Below, one piece after another: positions 39,582-48,586 of a DNA stretch of 64,000 nt. Position numbers and translations under genes: made by a program. The notes beneath the pieces are model-generated. The model made no database searches. It was not told the DNA's origin and saw only the letters and a list, made by a program, of their open reading frames with translations. Each line of letters starts with the position of its first letter. Within the stretch, counting starts at the first letter, position 1. The DNA is from Streptomyces cynarae (GTDB lineage: Bacteria > Actinomycetota > Actinomycetes > Streptomycetales > Streptomycetaceae), in the NCBI RefSeq assembly GCF_025642135.1, contig NZ_CP106793.1, positions 4,282,001 to 4,346,000 of the forward strand, written 5' to 3'.

Positions 39582-41156
39582 CTACGGGTCGGCCGGCTCG
39601 GGAGCGCCGCTTGGGGTCTCCCCTGCTCGAGCGGAGCCGGGAGCTTGGGGAAGGGCGGCCTCGCGGATGCGGGTGCGTTCGTGGTCCGGGTTGAGGAACC
39701 AGTGGCGGGCCGAGGCCAGCCACCAGGTGGCCGCGAAGCCGAGGACGACCAGGACGGCGACCGGGGCGTAGTTGAACGTCTCCCAGGTGACCGGGGAGAC
39801 CTGCGGGAGCATGAAGAGGACCGTGATCACGACGACCCAGGCCACCGAGATCACGCCGATCGGCTGGGACCAGCGGCCCAGGTGCCACGGGCCGCGTTCG
39901 AAGGTCCCGCCCCGGCGGACCCGCAGCAGGGTCGGGATGACGTAGGCGATGTAGAGGCCGATCACCGCGATCGACGTCACGGCCGCGTACGCGGTCACGT
40001 TGATCAGGTACGGCAGGCCCAGGGCCAGAGCCCCGATCGCCGCCAGCCACACCGCCGCCACCGGGGTACGCGTGCGCGGGCTGACCGTGTGCCACACGCG
40101 GGAGAACGGCAGCGCCCCGTCACGGGAAAAGGCGTAGATCATGCGGCTGTTGGCCGTCACGGACGCCATCCCGCAGAACAGCTGCGCGCCGATCACCACG
40201 AGCAGCAGCAGCTTGCCCGCGCTCGCTCCGAGGGCGTCCAGCAGGATCTGCGCGGGCGGCGCGCCGGTCGGGGACTGGAGTTCCTTGTCGTAGGACTGGA
40301 TGGCGAAGGTGAAGCCCAGCAGGAGGACGAAGCCGGCGATCCAGGAGGTCCAGATGGAGCGGACGATGCCCTTCGGGCCGGCCGTGGACGCGTCGTGCGT
40401 CTCCTCCGTCATATGGGCGGAGGCGTCGTAGCCGGTGAAGGTGTACTGGGCCATCAGCAGACCGAGCAGGACCACGTACGTGCCGCTGCTCCAGCCCGTG
40501 TTGTTCACGAACTTCGTGAAGACGAAGGACGCCGACTGGTGGTGGTCCGGTACGAGGGCCAGCGCGCCGACGATGACCGCGACGCCGAGCACGTGCCACC
40601 ACACACTGACGCTGTTGAGGATGGCGACGATACGGACGCCGAAGGTGTTCAGCAGGCCGTGCAGGAGCAGGATCGCCGCGAAGAGCAGAACCGTGCGGCC
40701 GGGGGTGACCTCGAAGTCGAACTGGAGGTTGAGGTACGCGCCCAGGAAGGACGCGGCACCGAAGTCGATGCCCGCCGTCACGGCCACCTGACCCAGCACG
40801 TTGAACCAGCCCGTGAACCAGGCCCACGCCGCGGCCGAGCGCGGCGGCGCCAGGCGGTGGGCCCAGAAGTACAGGCCCGCGGAGGTCGGGTACGCCGAGC
40901 AGATCTCGGCCATCGACAGCCCGACGAACAGCGTCATCAGACCGACGGCCACCCAGCCCCAGGTGATCACCGCGGGGCCGCCGGTGTTCATCCCGAAGAG
41001 GTAGAGGGTCAGGCAGCCCGAGAGGACCGAGATGATCGTGAAGGAGACCGCGTAGTTGGAGAACGCCGACATCCGGCGCGCGAGAACCTGTGTGTAGCCG
41101 AGCTGGGCCAGCCGCTCTTCGTCCGACAGCCCACTCGCTCTGACGTCATCTGTCAT
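39582..41156 (-). CDS. APC-family amino acid permease
   Basis: A 524-residue polytopic transporter of the amino acid-polyamine-organocation superfamily, GABA/choline permease-like. Twelve hydrophobic segments run from SNYAVSFTIISVLSGCLTLY (residues about 32-52) to YAPVAVLVVLGFAATWWLAS (about 465-485). Helix 1 has the unwound motif SVLSG, and EICSAYPTSAGLYFWAHRLA is the family signature after helix 2. YTFTGYDASAHMTEETHDAS is the conserved loop after helix 6. ATG 41156 follows a purine-rich stretch. The last 22 codons run through a Streptomyces-type palindrome, giving an odd tail ending GAPEPADP. The substrate is not predictable beyond amino acid or amine. Confidence 0.9.
   Translation of the reverse strand: MTDDVRASGLSDEERLAQLGYTQVLARRMSAFSNYAVSFTIISVLSGCLTLYLFGMNTGGPAVITWGWVAVGLMTLFVGLSMAEICSAYPTSAGLYFWAHRLAPPRSAAAWAWFTGWFNVLGQVAVTAGIDFGAASFLGAYLNLQFDFEVTPGRTVLLFAAILLLHGLLNTFGVRIVAILNSVSVWWHVLGVAVIVGALALVPDHHQSASFVFTKFVNNTGWSSGTYVVLLGLLMAQYTFTGYDASAHMTEETHDASTAGPKGIVRSIWTSWIAGFVLLLGFTFAIQSYDKELQSPTGAPPAQILLDALGASAGKLLLLVVIGAQLFCGMASVTANSRMIYAFSRDGALPFSRVWHTVSPRTRTPVAAVWLAAIGALALGLPYLINVTAYAAVTSIAVIGLYIAYVIPTLLRVRRGGTFERGPWHLGRWSQPIGVISVAWVVVITVLFMLPQVSPVTWETFNYAPVAVLVVLGFAATWWLASARHWFLNPDHERTRIREAALPQAPGSARAGETPSGAPEPADP
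39611..39654. repeat. Streptomyces-type palindrome inside the 3' end of the permease gene
   Basis: TTGGGG-TCTCCCCTGCTCGAGC paired with a GGAGCCGGGAGC-TTGGGG-type right half is the same family as the palindrome at 5113-5151. It is read as the last part of the permease, which shows either capture of the repeat by the frame or a shifted stop codon. Confidence 0.6.
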
Positions 41157-41275
41157 GCCCCCAGCGATTCCCTCGCCAGGGGCGTGACATGCGTCACCCG
41201 ATGACTTGAAACCGACGGCCCGAAAAAGGACTGCCGCCGTGGTGCGCGGAAGGGCCCCGTACGACGGAAAACGGA

Positions 41276-41308
41276 AGGGCCCGCACGACGGGAAGTCGTA
41301 CGGGCCCT
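41276..41308 (-). terminator. terminator of the DEAD-box helicase gene
   Basis: AGGGCCCGCACGAC and GTCGTACGGGCCCT form a 14-bp stem with a 5-base loop just after the helicase stop codon. It separates the helicase from the permease gene on the same strand. Confidence 0.75.
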
Positions 41309-41324
41309 CCTGGCTCACTCGGCG

Positions 41325-43556
41325 TCAGCCGTTGCGCTTCCAGCGCGGCTTGTCCTCGCGGCGGCCGAACGAGCCGGTGCCGCGGTGGTCGTCACGACGG
41401 CCGTTGGGGCGGTCGTGGCCGCCGGAGCGGAAGCCGGGGCGGTCGCCCTGGCGGTCCCGGTTGAACGGGCGGTCGCTGCCACGGTGCCCGCCGCGCTCGT
41501 CACGCCGGTCGAAGGGGCGCCGGTCGTTGTCACGACGGAAACCACCACGGTCGTCACGCCGCTCGAACGAACGACGGTCGTTGTCACGGCGGTCGCGGTC
41601 GAACGGGCGGCGGTCACGGTCGTTGTCGCGGCGGAAGCCACCGCGGTCGTCGTCGCGGCGGAAGCCACCGCGGTCGTCACGCCGGTCGAACGAACGGCGG
41701 TCGTTGTCACGGCGGTCGTTGTCACGGCGGTCGAAGCCGCGGTCGTTGTCACGGCGGTCGAAGCCGCGGTCGCGGTCACGGCCGGCGAAGCCGCGGTCGC
41801 GGTCACGGTCGAACGGGCGCCGGTCGTTGTCACGACGGAAACCACCACGGTCGTCGCGCCGCTCGAACGAACGGCCGCCACGGTCGTCGTCCCGGCGGTC
41901 GGAGCCACGGTCCCGGTCACGGTCGAAACCGCGGTCCCGATGGAAACCGCCGCGCTCCTCCCGGCGTTCACGCCGCTCGTACGACGACGAACCGGCCGTA
42001 CGCTCCGCGCGCTCGCCCTGTTCGGCGCCCTCGCCGCGCTCCGCCTCCTTGGCGGTCCGCTGCTCCGGCACCGAGACCTCGGCCGTCGCCTCGACGCTCT
42101 CCGCCGCCGCGGCTGCCACCGCGGCCTCCGGGTCCTCGCCCCGCTCCCGCGCGGCACGCGCGACGAGGCGGTCGGCCTCATCCCGCAGTTCGGCCGCGCG
42201 CCGCGTCGCCCGCTCCAACTGCTTGGTGAGCTGCGCGACTTCCCGCTCGGCCTGCTGCGCGGCCATCCCGGCGGACTCCGCCTGGACCTCGGTCATCGAC
42301 CGGGCGCCGGTGATCTCGGCGACCTCCGGGTCGAACGCTGCCCCGCCCTGGATGATGTGGCGCGAGGCGTCGACGCCCGCGTCCTCCATCAGCCGGAAGA
42401 TCTGGCGCCGCTGGTGCGGCAGCGAGAGGGAGACCACCGTGCCCGTACGGCCCGCACGCGCCGTACGGCCGGCGCGGTGCAGGTAGTCCTTGTGGTCCCC
42501 GGCGGGGTCCACGTTGAGCACCAGGTCGATCCCGTCGACGTGGATGCCGCGGGCGGCGACGTCGGTCGCGACGAGCACGTTGACGTACCCGTCCTTGAAG
42601 TCGGCCAGCGTCCGGGTGCGCGCGCCCTGGGTCATGCCGCCGTGCAGCGCGTCCGCCTTCACCCCGGCGTCGCGCAGCTGTTCGGCGACGCGGTCGGCAC
42701 CCATCTGGGTGCGCACGAAGATGATGGTGCGGCCCTTGCGGGAGGCGATCGCGGCGGTGACCGGGGCCTTGTCCTTGGGCTTCACGATGAGGATGTGGTG
42801 CGACATGGTCGTCACCGCGCCCTGGGCGGCGTCCACCTCGTGGCTCACCGGGGCGTTCAGGTACCGGTCGACGAGGGTCTTGATCTCGTTCTCCATGGTC
42901 GCGGAGAACAGCATCCGCTGGCCGCCCGCCGGGACCTGGTCGAGCAGCTCGGTGACCTCGGGCAGGAAGCCCAGGTCGGACATCTGGTCGGCCTCGTCGA
43001 GGACGGCGATCCGCACGTCCTCGAGGGAGCAGGCGCCGCGGTTGATGATGTCGCGCAGCCGGCCGGGCGTGGCGACCAGGATGTCCACGCCGCGCTCGAG
43101 GGCGTAGATCTGGTTCGCCATGGAGGTGCCGCCGCAGACGACCTTCATCTTCAGCCCGAGCACGTCGCCGTAGGGCTGGAGCGCGTCCGCGACCTGCATG
43201 GCCAGCTCACGGGTCGGGGTGAGGATCACGGCCCGGGGCTTCTTCTTCTCGGTGTGCCCGCCGGCCAGGATGGCCAGGGTGGGCAGACCGAAGGACAGCG
43301 TCTTGCCCGAGCCGGTGCGGCCACGGCCGAGGATGTCCTTGCCGGCCAGGGCGTCCGGGATGGTCGCGGCCTGGATCGGGAAGGGGACGGTGACGCCGTT
43401 CTGCGCGAGCTTGCGGACGACGCCCTCGGGCAGGCCGAGGTCGGCGAAGGTCATCTCGGGGGCGGTGTCCTGGGCCTCAGCGGCCACAGAGGTGCCCTCG
43501 GTGTTCTGGGAGTCGTCCGCGGACAGGACGATGTGCTCGGTACCGGCAACAGACAT
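41325..43556 (-). CDS. DEAD-box ATP-dependent RNA helicase with RD-rich tail
   Basis: A 743-residue DEAD-box helicase. The Q motif is TVPFPIQAATIP; motif I GRTGSGKT (about residue 78), Ia PTRELAMQ, II VLDEADQM, III SAT, IV IIFVRTQMG, V ATDVAARGIHVDGIDLV and VI HRAGRTARAGRTG are all intact, so it should unwind RNA. After about residue 430 comes a helical section, and the last 230 residues are Arg/Asp-rich repeats such as FDRRDNDRGFDRRDNDRR, a disordered RNA-binding tail. It probably acts in cold or ribosome assembly like other RhlE/DeaD proteins. ATG 43556 has GGAAGG 11 bases upstream. Confidence 0.95.
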   Translation of the reverse strand: MSVAGTEHIVLSADDSQNTEGTSVAAEAQDTAPEMTFADLGLPEGVVRKLAQNGVTVPFPIQAATIPDALAGKDILGRGRTGSGKTLSFGLPTLAILAGGHTEKKKPRAVILTPTRELAMQVADALQPYGDVLGLKMKVVCGGTSMANQIYALERGVDILVATPGRLRDIINRGACSLEDVRIAVLDEADQMSDLGFLPEVTELLDQVPAGGQRMLFSATMENEIKTLVDRYLNAPVSHEVDAAQGAVTTMSHHILIVKPKDKAPVTAAIASRKGRTIIFVRTQMGADRVAEQLRDAGVKADALHGGMTQGARTRTLADFKDGYVNVLVATDVAARGIHVDGIDLVLNVDPAGDHKDYLHRAGRTARAGRTGTVVSLSLPHQRRQIFRLMEDAGVDASRHIIQGGAAFDPEVAEITGARSMTEVQAESAGMAAQQAEREVAQLTKQLERATRRAAELRDEADRLVARAARERGEDPEAAVAAAAAESVEATAEVSVPEQRTAKEAERGEGAEQGERAERTAGSSSYERRERREERGGFHRDRGFDRDRDRGSDRRDDDRGGRSFERRDDRGGFRRDNDRRPFDRDRDRGFAGRDRDRGFDRRDNDRGFDRRDNDRRDNDRRSFDRRDDRGGFRRDDDRGGFRRDNDRDRRPFDRDRRDNDRRSFERRDDRGGFRRDNDRRPFDRRDERGGHRGSDRPFNRDRQGDRPGFRSGGHDRPNGRRDDHRGTGSFGRREDKPRWKRNG
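41340..41960. repeat. degenerate tandem repeats encoding the RD-rich helicase tail
   Basis: Units such as GGTCGTTGTCACGGCGGTCG and GGCGGAAGCCACCGCGGTCG recur many times with variable spacing, all in frame with the helicase. They encode the motifs FRRDNDR, FERRDDRG and FDRDRDRG. The array is likely variable between strains. Confidence 0.85.
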
Positions 43557-43818
43557 GCGAAATGTGAACCTTCCGGAGTTCTGGCACGTGCCCAAACATC
43601 CGTGAAGTCGCATTCGACCGCCTCGATGCGGTCCGGCCACGGCAAGGGAGAGTACGCGCCACACGCGGCGCGTCTTCAAGGCGCCGGGCAAATGGGATCA
43701 AACGATCTACCAAGATACGCACCTCGGCCCGCCGAAAGCAAACCGATCCACGCCCCCTCCGGGTGACTCTCGCCACAGGCACCAGGACTCCGGGCGCGGA
43801 CCCTGGATGCGGACACGC

Positions 43819-44366
43819 CTATGCCGCCGGGATCCCCGCTCGCGGCGCCGGTTCTCGCTGCGACAACTGCGTGGCCTGCCCGGGCGCCGAGGACGACGGC
43901 TCCGCGGTCGTCGGGGTCGGCGACGGTGGGTCCGGCGTCGGCGTCGGGTCGACCGAGGTCTGCGTGGGGTCCGGCTCCCCCACCGTCGGCGCGGGCGGCA
44001 CCGCACCGCCGCCGCCCCCTTGCCGGGCTGTGACGTCCCCTTGGCGGTCGGCTCGGCGCCCTTCGACCCGCCGCCCCTGGACGCCGACGCGGAGGGCGGC
44101 GCGGAGGACCCCGGCCCCGGACCCGGCCGGCTTCGGCGACCCCCCTTGGCCGCCGCTCCGCGCAGGCCCGCGTCCGCGCCCCCGCTCGTCGCCGAACCCC
44201 CGTCCGGCGCCGCCCCGCCGTGCCGCCCCACCGGAGGCGTCTGCGACGGAGCGCCCGCGTCGTCCCCCACGCTCATGCAGCCGGTGGCGGCGGCGAGGGC
44301 CATGACCGTGGCGGCCAGACGGACGGGTACGTAACTGGCGCGCACGGGCAGCCACCTCCGGGGCAT
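43819..44366 (-). pseudogene. putative lipoprotein gene with one-base frameshift
   Basis: A Streptomyces lipoprotein of unknown function, about 182 residues if the frame is restored. It starts at ATG 44366 (MPRRWLPVRASYVPVRLAAT) and has a signal helix VMALAAATGC as a weak lipobox. A Pro/Gly/Ser-rich low-complexity body follows. At 44015-44019 the C-run (G-run on the coding strand) is one base short of what is needed to pass from PTAKGTSQPGKG to GGAVPPAPTVGEPDPTQ, after which the frame is open to the stop at 43819. This is either a real frameshift or a homopolymer sequencing error. Long open frames on the plus strand here are shadows. Confidence 0.6.
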
Positions 44367-44560
44367 ACGAGAAGTCAGCCTGCCCAACTCCCGCCGCCCG
44401 CAAGAGGACACGCGCCGCGCGAAGGCAACGTCACCCGCCCGAGGTCACCTGTACGCAAGGACGCTCGACGGCCACCGCGGACATCGCCTCCCGGACGTCA
44501 CCCGTACCGGAGCGCACGTCGTCCCGCGTCACCCGTACCCCGACCGCACGCCGTCCCACG

Positions 44561-44911
44561 TCACCCGTACCCGAGCGAGTGCAGCCGGGCGTCGTCGATG
44601 CCGAAGTGGTGCGCGATCTCGTGCACCACCGTCACCTCGGTCTCCGCGACCACGTCCTCCCGGGATTCACACATCCGCAGGGTCGGCCCCCGGTAGATCG
44701 TGATCCGGTCCGGCAGTACGCCCGCGTACCACTCGCCGCGGTCCGTCAGCGGAGTGCCCTCGTACAGCCCGAGCAGCCCGGGATCGTCCGCGGGCGGCTC
44801 CTCCTCGACGAACACCGCGACGTTGTCCATGAGCCGCGTCAGCTCCGGCGGGATCCGGTCGAGCGCCTCGGCGACCAGTTCCTCGAACTCCTCGCGCGTC
44901 ATCTCCAGCAC
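44561..44911 (-). CDS. small zinc metallopeptidase-family protein (zincin)
   Basis: A 116-residue protein of the minimal gluzincin family of actinobacteria. The active-site motif VVHEIAHHFGIDD (HExxHxxGxxD) sits near the C-terminus; before it are ITIYRGPTLRMCES and EELVAEALDRIPPELTRLMD. Secretion signals are absent, so it is cytoplasmic; function unknown. The start is GTG 44911 (VLEMTREEFEELV), with the ATG three codons later as alternative. It is divergent from the metallophosphoesterase gene with a 105-bp gap. Length and motif match the family exactly. Confidence 0.88.
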   Translation of the reverse strand: MLEMTREEFEELVAEALDRIPPELTRLMDNVAVFVEEEPPADDPGLLGLYEGTPLTDRGEWYAGVLPDRITIYRGPTLRMCESREDVVAETEVTVVHEIAHHFGIDDARLHSLGYG

Positions 44912-45016
44912 AGGGCCATTGTCCGGCACGACACCCCGACCGGAGGGGTTCGACCGTCCCCGTATCCCGTTGATCCACTCCGCATATCCGCTCAGCAACC
45001 TGGGCATACGGGACCA

Positions 45017-46612
45017 ATGGACCGCGTCCCCGCAGCAGCTCTGAACCGCGTTCGAAGGGCGCCCTCCACACTCGCCCGGTACTACCGCTCCCTCCGCCCG
45101 CACCCGGCCGCCGAACTCGTCCCGCAGCCCCACCCCTGGCTCCGGGCCCTCGGCATGGTCGTCGTGGTGCTCCTGGGCGCCTGGCTCGGCCTGTTGATCG
45201 TGGGCGATGTGCGGGTCCCGGTGGGTCCCATGAACACCACGATGACCCTGCGTCCCTCACTGGCCGGGGGCACGAAGATCAACGTCTCCCCGCTCGGCGC
45301 CCTGGAGCTGAACAGCCACCGGGCGCCCGTCCGTCTGGACGTCAACGTCGACCAGCTCGACCCGGACCGCTCCCAGGAACTGGTGGACCACCCGGAGCGG
45401 ATCTCCGGGCTCCAGCAGGAGATCACCCATGACGTCGAGCACGGCACGCTCGACCTCGCCCTGCGCTCCTGCGTGGCCGTGGTCGCCGGCGCCACCGCGC
45501 TCGGCCTGGCGGTCTACCGCCGCCCCCGGCGGGCCCTCGCGGCCGGCGGGCTGGCGTTCACCCTCCTCGGCGCCTCCGGAGCGACGGCGTACGCCACCTG
45601 GAACCCCGAGTCGGTCCTCGAGCCGAAGTTCTCCGGCCTGCTCTCCTCCGCCCCCTCCCTGGTCGGCAACGCGCGCAGCATCGTCACCGAGTTCGACGTC
45701 TACCAGCAGGAGCTGGCGCGTCTGGTGACGAACGTGACCAAGCTCTACGACGTCACGTCCACCCTCCCCGCCTACCAGCCGGACCCGACGACGATCCGGG
45801 TTCTGCACGTCTCCGACATCCACCTCAACCCGGCGAGCTGGAAGATCATCGCCTCGCTGGTCAAGCAGTACGACGTCAACGTGATCGTCGACTCCGGCGA
45901 CACCATGGACCACGGCACGGCGGCTGAGAACCGCTTCCTGGACCCGATCGCCGACCTGGGCGCCCCCTACGTCTGGGTTCGCGGCAACCACGACTCCCTC
46001 ACCACCCAGCGCTACCTGGAGCACATGAAGAACGTGCACGTCCTGGACGACGGCAGGGCGGTCAGCATCGCGGGCCTGCGCTTCGCCGGGACGGGGGACC
46101 CGCAGTTCACCCCCGACCGGTCGGTCACCCCGGGCGGCGACCGCGCGGAGGAACTGGCGGGCGCACGCCTGGCCACGGCCCTGCGCGACCAGAAGGCCGC
46201 GGGCAGGCCCGTCGACATCGCGATCGCCCATGAGCCGACGGCCGCGCGCCAGGTGGACGGTGATGTGCCGCTGGTCCTGGCAGGACATCTGCACCACGAG
46301 GGGATGGAGATCATGAAGTACGGCACCCGGCTGCGCATCGAGGGCTCGACGGGCGGCAGCGGCCTGCGAGCGGTCGAGCGCCAGTACCCGGCCCCGATCG
46401 AGGCCTCGATCCTCTACCTGGACCGGGACACCCGCCATCTGCAGGCCTGGGACGAGATCAGGCTCGGCGGCCTGGGGCAGACGACGGCGGAGGTGACCCG
46501 TCACCTGGCCAAGGAGAACCAGCCGGGCGGGAGCCCCTCGCCGGGCACCACGCCCCCGAGCACACCCCCCGCGAGCCGCTCCGGCGCGACGCCGGCGCCG
46601 AGCGCCCCCTAA
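45017..46612 (+). CDS. membrane-anchored metallophosphoesterase
   Basis: A 531-residue calcineurin-like phosphoesterase. Transmembrane segments are near residues 43-62 (LRALGMVVVVLLGAWLGLLI) and about 155-200 (CVAVVAGATALGLAVY; ALAAGGLAFTLLGASG). The catalytic domain from about residue 260 shows HVSDIHLNP (DxH), VDSGDTMDHG (GDxxD-like), VRGNHDS (GNHD), and later AIAHEPT and LAGHLHHEG (GHxH). It should hydrolyse an extracytoplasmic or lipid-linked phosphate ester or nucleotide. ATG 45017 follows a GGGA at short spacing. The C-terminal 40 residues are disordered Pro/Ser/Ala. Confidence 0.9.
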   Translation: MDRVPAAALNRVRRAPSTLARYYRSLRPHPAAELVPQPHPWLRALGMVVVVLLGAWLGLLIVGDVRVPVGPMNTTMTLRPSLAGGTKINVSPLGALELNSHRAPVRLDVNVDQLDPDRSQELVDHPERISGLQQEITHDVEHGTLDLALRSCVAVVAGATALGLAVYRRPRRALAAGGLAFTLLGASGATAYATWNPESVLEPKFSGLLSSAPSLVGNARSIVTEFDVYQQELARLVTNVTKLYDVTSTLPAYQPDPTTIRVLHVSDIHLNPASWKIIASLVKQYDVNVIVDSGDTMDHGTAAENRFLDPIADLGAPYVWVRGNHDSLTTQRYLEHMKNVHVLDDGRAVSIAGLRFAGTGDPQFTPDRSVTPGGDRAEELAGARLATALRDQKAAGRPVDIAIAHEPTAARQVDGDVPLVLAGHLHHEGMEIMKYGTRLRIEGSTGGSGLRAVERQYPAPIEASILYLDRDTRHLQAWDEIRLGGLGQTTAEVTRHLAKENQPGGSPSPGTTPPSTPPASRSGATPAPSAP

Positions 46613-46692
46613 ACGGTTTTGGCGAACCCTCCTCCCATCCCATATGCTTCTCACGTCCCCGACGCGCTGAGAAGCGCCCAGGCGGGCCGATA

Positions 46693-46765
46693 GCCCTCAT
46701 CGTCTAGCGGCCTAGGACGCCGCCCTTTCAAGGCGGTAGCACGGGTTCGAATCCCGTTGGGGGCA
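46693..46765 (+). tRNA. tRNA-Glu (TTC)
   Basis: A 73-nt tRNA: acceptor GCCCTCA/TGGGGGC, anticodon loop CTTTCAA (UUC), T arm CACGGGTTCGAATCCCGTT. It heads a Glu-Asp-Phe tRNA cluster on the plus strand. Confidence 0.96.
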
Positions 46766-46802
46766 CGCACCACCCTGTGCGACACTGTCGTACGCAGCGC
46801 TT

Positions 46803-46877
46803 GGTCCTGTGGAGCAGTTTGGAGTGCTCGCCACCCTGTCAAGGTGGAGGCCGCGGGTTCAAATCCCGTCAGGACCG
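46803..46877 (+). tRNA. tRNA-Asp (GTC), copy 1
   Basis: A 75-nt tRNA: acceptor GGTCCTG/CAGGACC, anticodon loop CTGTCAA (GUC), T arm GCGGGTTCAAATCCCGT. Identical in sequence to the copy at 53000-53074. Confidence 0.96.
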
Positions 46878-46901
46878 CTGAGGTTTCACCCGAAACCTCG
46901 T

Positions 46902-46975
46902 GGCTGGGTAGCTCAGTTGGTACGAGCGTCCGCCTGAAAAGCGGAAGGTCGCCGGTTCGACCCCGGCCCCAGCCA
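46902..46975 (+). tRNA. tRNA-Phe (GAA)
   Basis: A 74-nt tRNA: acceptor GGCTGGG/CCCAGCC, anticodon loop CTGAAAA (GAA), T arm GCCGGTTCGACCCCGGC. A strong terminator follows 21 bp later, and the arm-type repeat at 47041 lies close to its 3' end. Confidence 0.96.
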
Positions 46976-46996
46976 CAACCGCCCTGACCAGGGCAT

Positions 46997-47033
46997 ACGG
47001 CCTCACCGAAGATCTTCGGTGAGGCCGTTTTCA
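46997..47033. terminator. terminator after the tRNA cluster
   Basis: ACGGCCTCACCGAAGA and TCTTCGGTGAGGCCGT form a perfect 16-bp stem followed by TTTTC. It ends the tRNA operon and may act in both directions. Confidence 0.9.
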
Positions 47034-47040
47034 TGCCGCC

Positions 47041-47061
47041 TACGCCAACCGGTACGCCAAC
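47041..47061. repeat. left TACGCCAAC repeat pair near tRNA-Phe
   Basis: TACGCCAAC occurs at 47041 and 47053, 12 bp apart, 65 bp after the 3' end of tRNA-Phe. The same pair with the same spacing occurs at 48430 and 48442. It resembles the arm-type repeats of the tRNA-Lys element. Confidence 0.6.
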
Positions 47062-47099
47062 GGCTCTCATACGGATGGGGCACGGCCCCTTCCAACCGC

Positions 47100-48191
47100 T
47101 TACTCGACCCCTCCTGCACCACGGGCGGGTGCGGAGTTGGTAGCGTCCACCGCACGGCGCAGGGCCCGCGCAATCGCCACTGCGTCATCGACGGCCCAGA
47201 CGTGGATGAAGAACATGCGGGGCGTGTCGACCATGCCATGGTTGTGCAACTCGACGACCCTGATTCCGCCGCGCTGGAGCGCGTCCAACACCTTCTGCGC
47301 CTCCCCAGCCACCACGGCGACATCCCCGCTGACCGCGGCACGGCCTCCTCCCACCGGCTGGAAGCTGAGAGCCGAGGTCGCCCCGGAACCGGGCGGCAGA
47401 ATGTAGCCGCCTCCGGTGATCGTCTCGCGGCGCAGGAATGCGGCCTTGTAGACGCCGCCGTAGACGGTGCCTGTGGTGCCCAGGGCGGCGTCGATACCCG
47501 CTGTGTCCAGCTTCAGCTTCTTTGGACGAGTCGTCGAGGACTTGGCGGGCGGCGTGCCTGTGCAGGCAAGCGCGGCGCGCAGGCCGCGGGCCAGGGTCGC
47601 GGCATCCGGGCCGTGCCCATGCGTATGGATCCACACGAGACGGGGAGAGTGAGCGAGCAGGTGGTTGTGAATGGCCACCTGCTCGATACCGTGTGACTGC
47701 AGCGCGCCGGTCACACGGTGCAGCTCCGTCTCCGTGACGGCCAGTTCCCCCATGGTCATCATGGTGTTGTCGGCATAGCGGATGAAGGACACGTGCGAGC
47801 CGACGGCGAGTTCCGGCGACACGGTGACGCCGTGGGAGACGACACGCAGATCGGTGCGGGGAAAAGCCGTCCGGTAGATCAGCCTGCCCAGCATGTTGCC
47901 CTCGCGGCCCAGCTCCGCCGCGACGTGAGCCCAGTCCTTCGTCGTGCTCTCGACTGGACGCACCAACCCGCCGGCATCCCGGCCGGCCCTGCGGTCAGGG
48001 CCCGCGCGCTCACCGCTGCGGTCGTGATCCGTGCCGCCGTGCTCTCCACCGCCCGAGGCGCCCCGCTCGGCGTCGACTGCCCGTCCCGGCAGTGCCGCAA
48101 ATGCCGATCCCAGCGCAACCGTGGTCAGCAGGTAGCGTCTTGATGCCCCCGCACCTCTTCCGGCCTTCCCCGGTCTCGCTTCAGTAGCCAT
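47100..48191 (-). CDS. Tat-exported DUF1259 (LpqO-type) protein
   Basis: A 363-residue secreted protein. The N-terminus has a twin-arginine signal, SRRYLLTTVALGSAFAALPG (residues about 17-36), then a disordered basic/Gly linker. Two DUF1259 units follow at about 90-205 and 240-355; each contains an HNH-like pair (VAIHNHLLAHSPRLVWIHTH; VVELHNHGMVDTPRMFFIHV). The family, which includes mycobacterial LpqO, has no known activity; the repeated HN-H and H-H pairs could bind metal. ATG 48191 has GGGATGG upstream. It is the only gene between two TACGCCAAC repeat pairs, so it may sit on a small island. Confidence 0.84.
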   Translation of the reverse strand: MATEARPGKAGRGAGASRRYLLTTVALGSAFAALPGRAVDAERGASGGGEHGGTDHDRSGERAGPDRRAGRDAGGLVRPVESTTKDWAHVAAELGREGNMLGRLIYRTAFPRTDLRVVSHGVTVSPELAVGSHVSFIRYADNTMMTMGELAVTETELHRVTGALQSHGIEQVAIHNHLLAHSPRLVWIHTHGHGPDAATLARGLRAALACTGTPPAKSSTTRPKKLKLDTAGIDAALGTTGTVYGGVYKAAFLRRETITGGGYILPPGSGATSALSFQPVGGGRAAVSGDVAVVAGEAQKVLDALQRGGIRVVELHNHGMVDTPRMFFIHVWAVDDAVAIARALRRAVDATNSAPARGAGGVE

Positions 48192-48429
48192 GTATTCGCC
48201 ATCCCAACCATGTTGTGAAGGGGCCCGCGGGTTCCACTCGGAGAGTCGCTCCCGCGACCAGTGCCAGCGGTCTCCGTCGCCTGGACTGTGATCAACAGAC
48301 AAAGCTTGACGGCCAAACCGTCCATACCCCCTGATTGCACCAAAAGTGGCATGTCATAGCATCACTCTGCATTGAGCACAATCGCACTGGAGACGCGGCG
48401 CCAAAGCACCCCAAGAAATCAAACAGGGC

Positions 48430-48450
48430 TACGCCAACCCGTACGCCAAC
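48430..48450. repeat. right TACGCCAAC repeat pair
   Basis: TACGCCAAC at 48430 and 48442, matching the pair at 47041 and 47053 in sequence, spacing and orientation. No tRNA-Phe fragment follows it in this window. Confidence 0.6.
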
Positions 48451-48586
48451 CGCAGCGCGGAACCACGTCCGTCAAGCGGGGCCGTCGGCGGCGTCCCGGC
48501 CCGGCCGGCTTGGCATGTCCCCTTCCGGGCGCTACGTTCTGGCTGGTCCAGGAGCGACGGGGAAACTTGAGCCGGGGGCGAGTGCC

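Noticed and set aside
41385..43766. Long open frame of about 790 codons on the plus strand opposite the DEAD-box helicase
   Set aside because: It is a mirror of the helicase in high-GC DNA; the minus strand shows all helicase motifs.
43763..44305. Plus-strand frame opposite the lipoprotein gene
   Set aside because: It lacks a plausible product; the minus strand shows a signal peptide and Streptomyces lipoprotein features once one base is restored.
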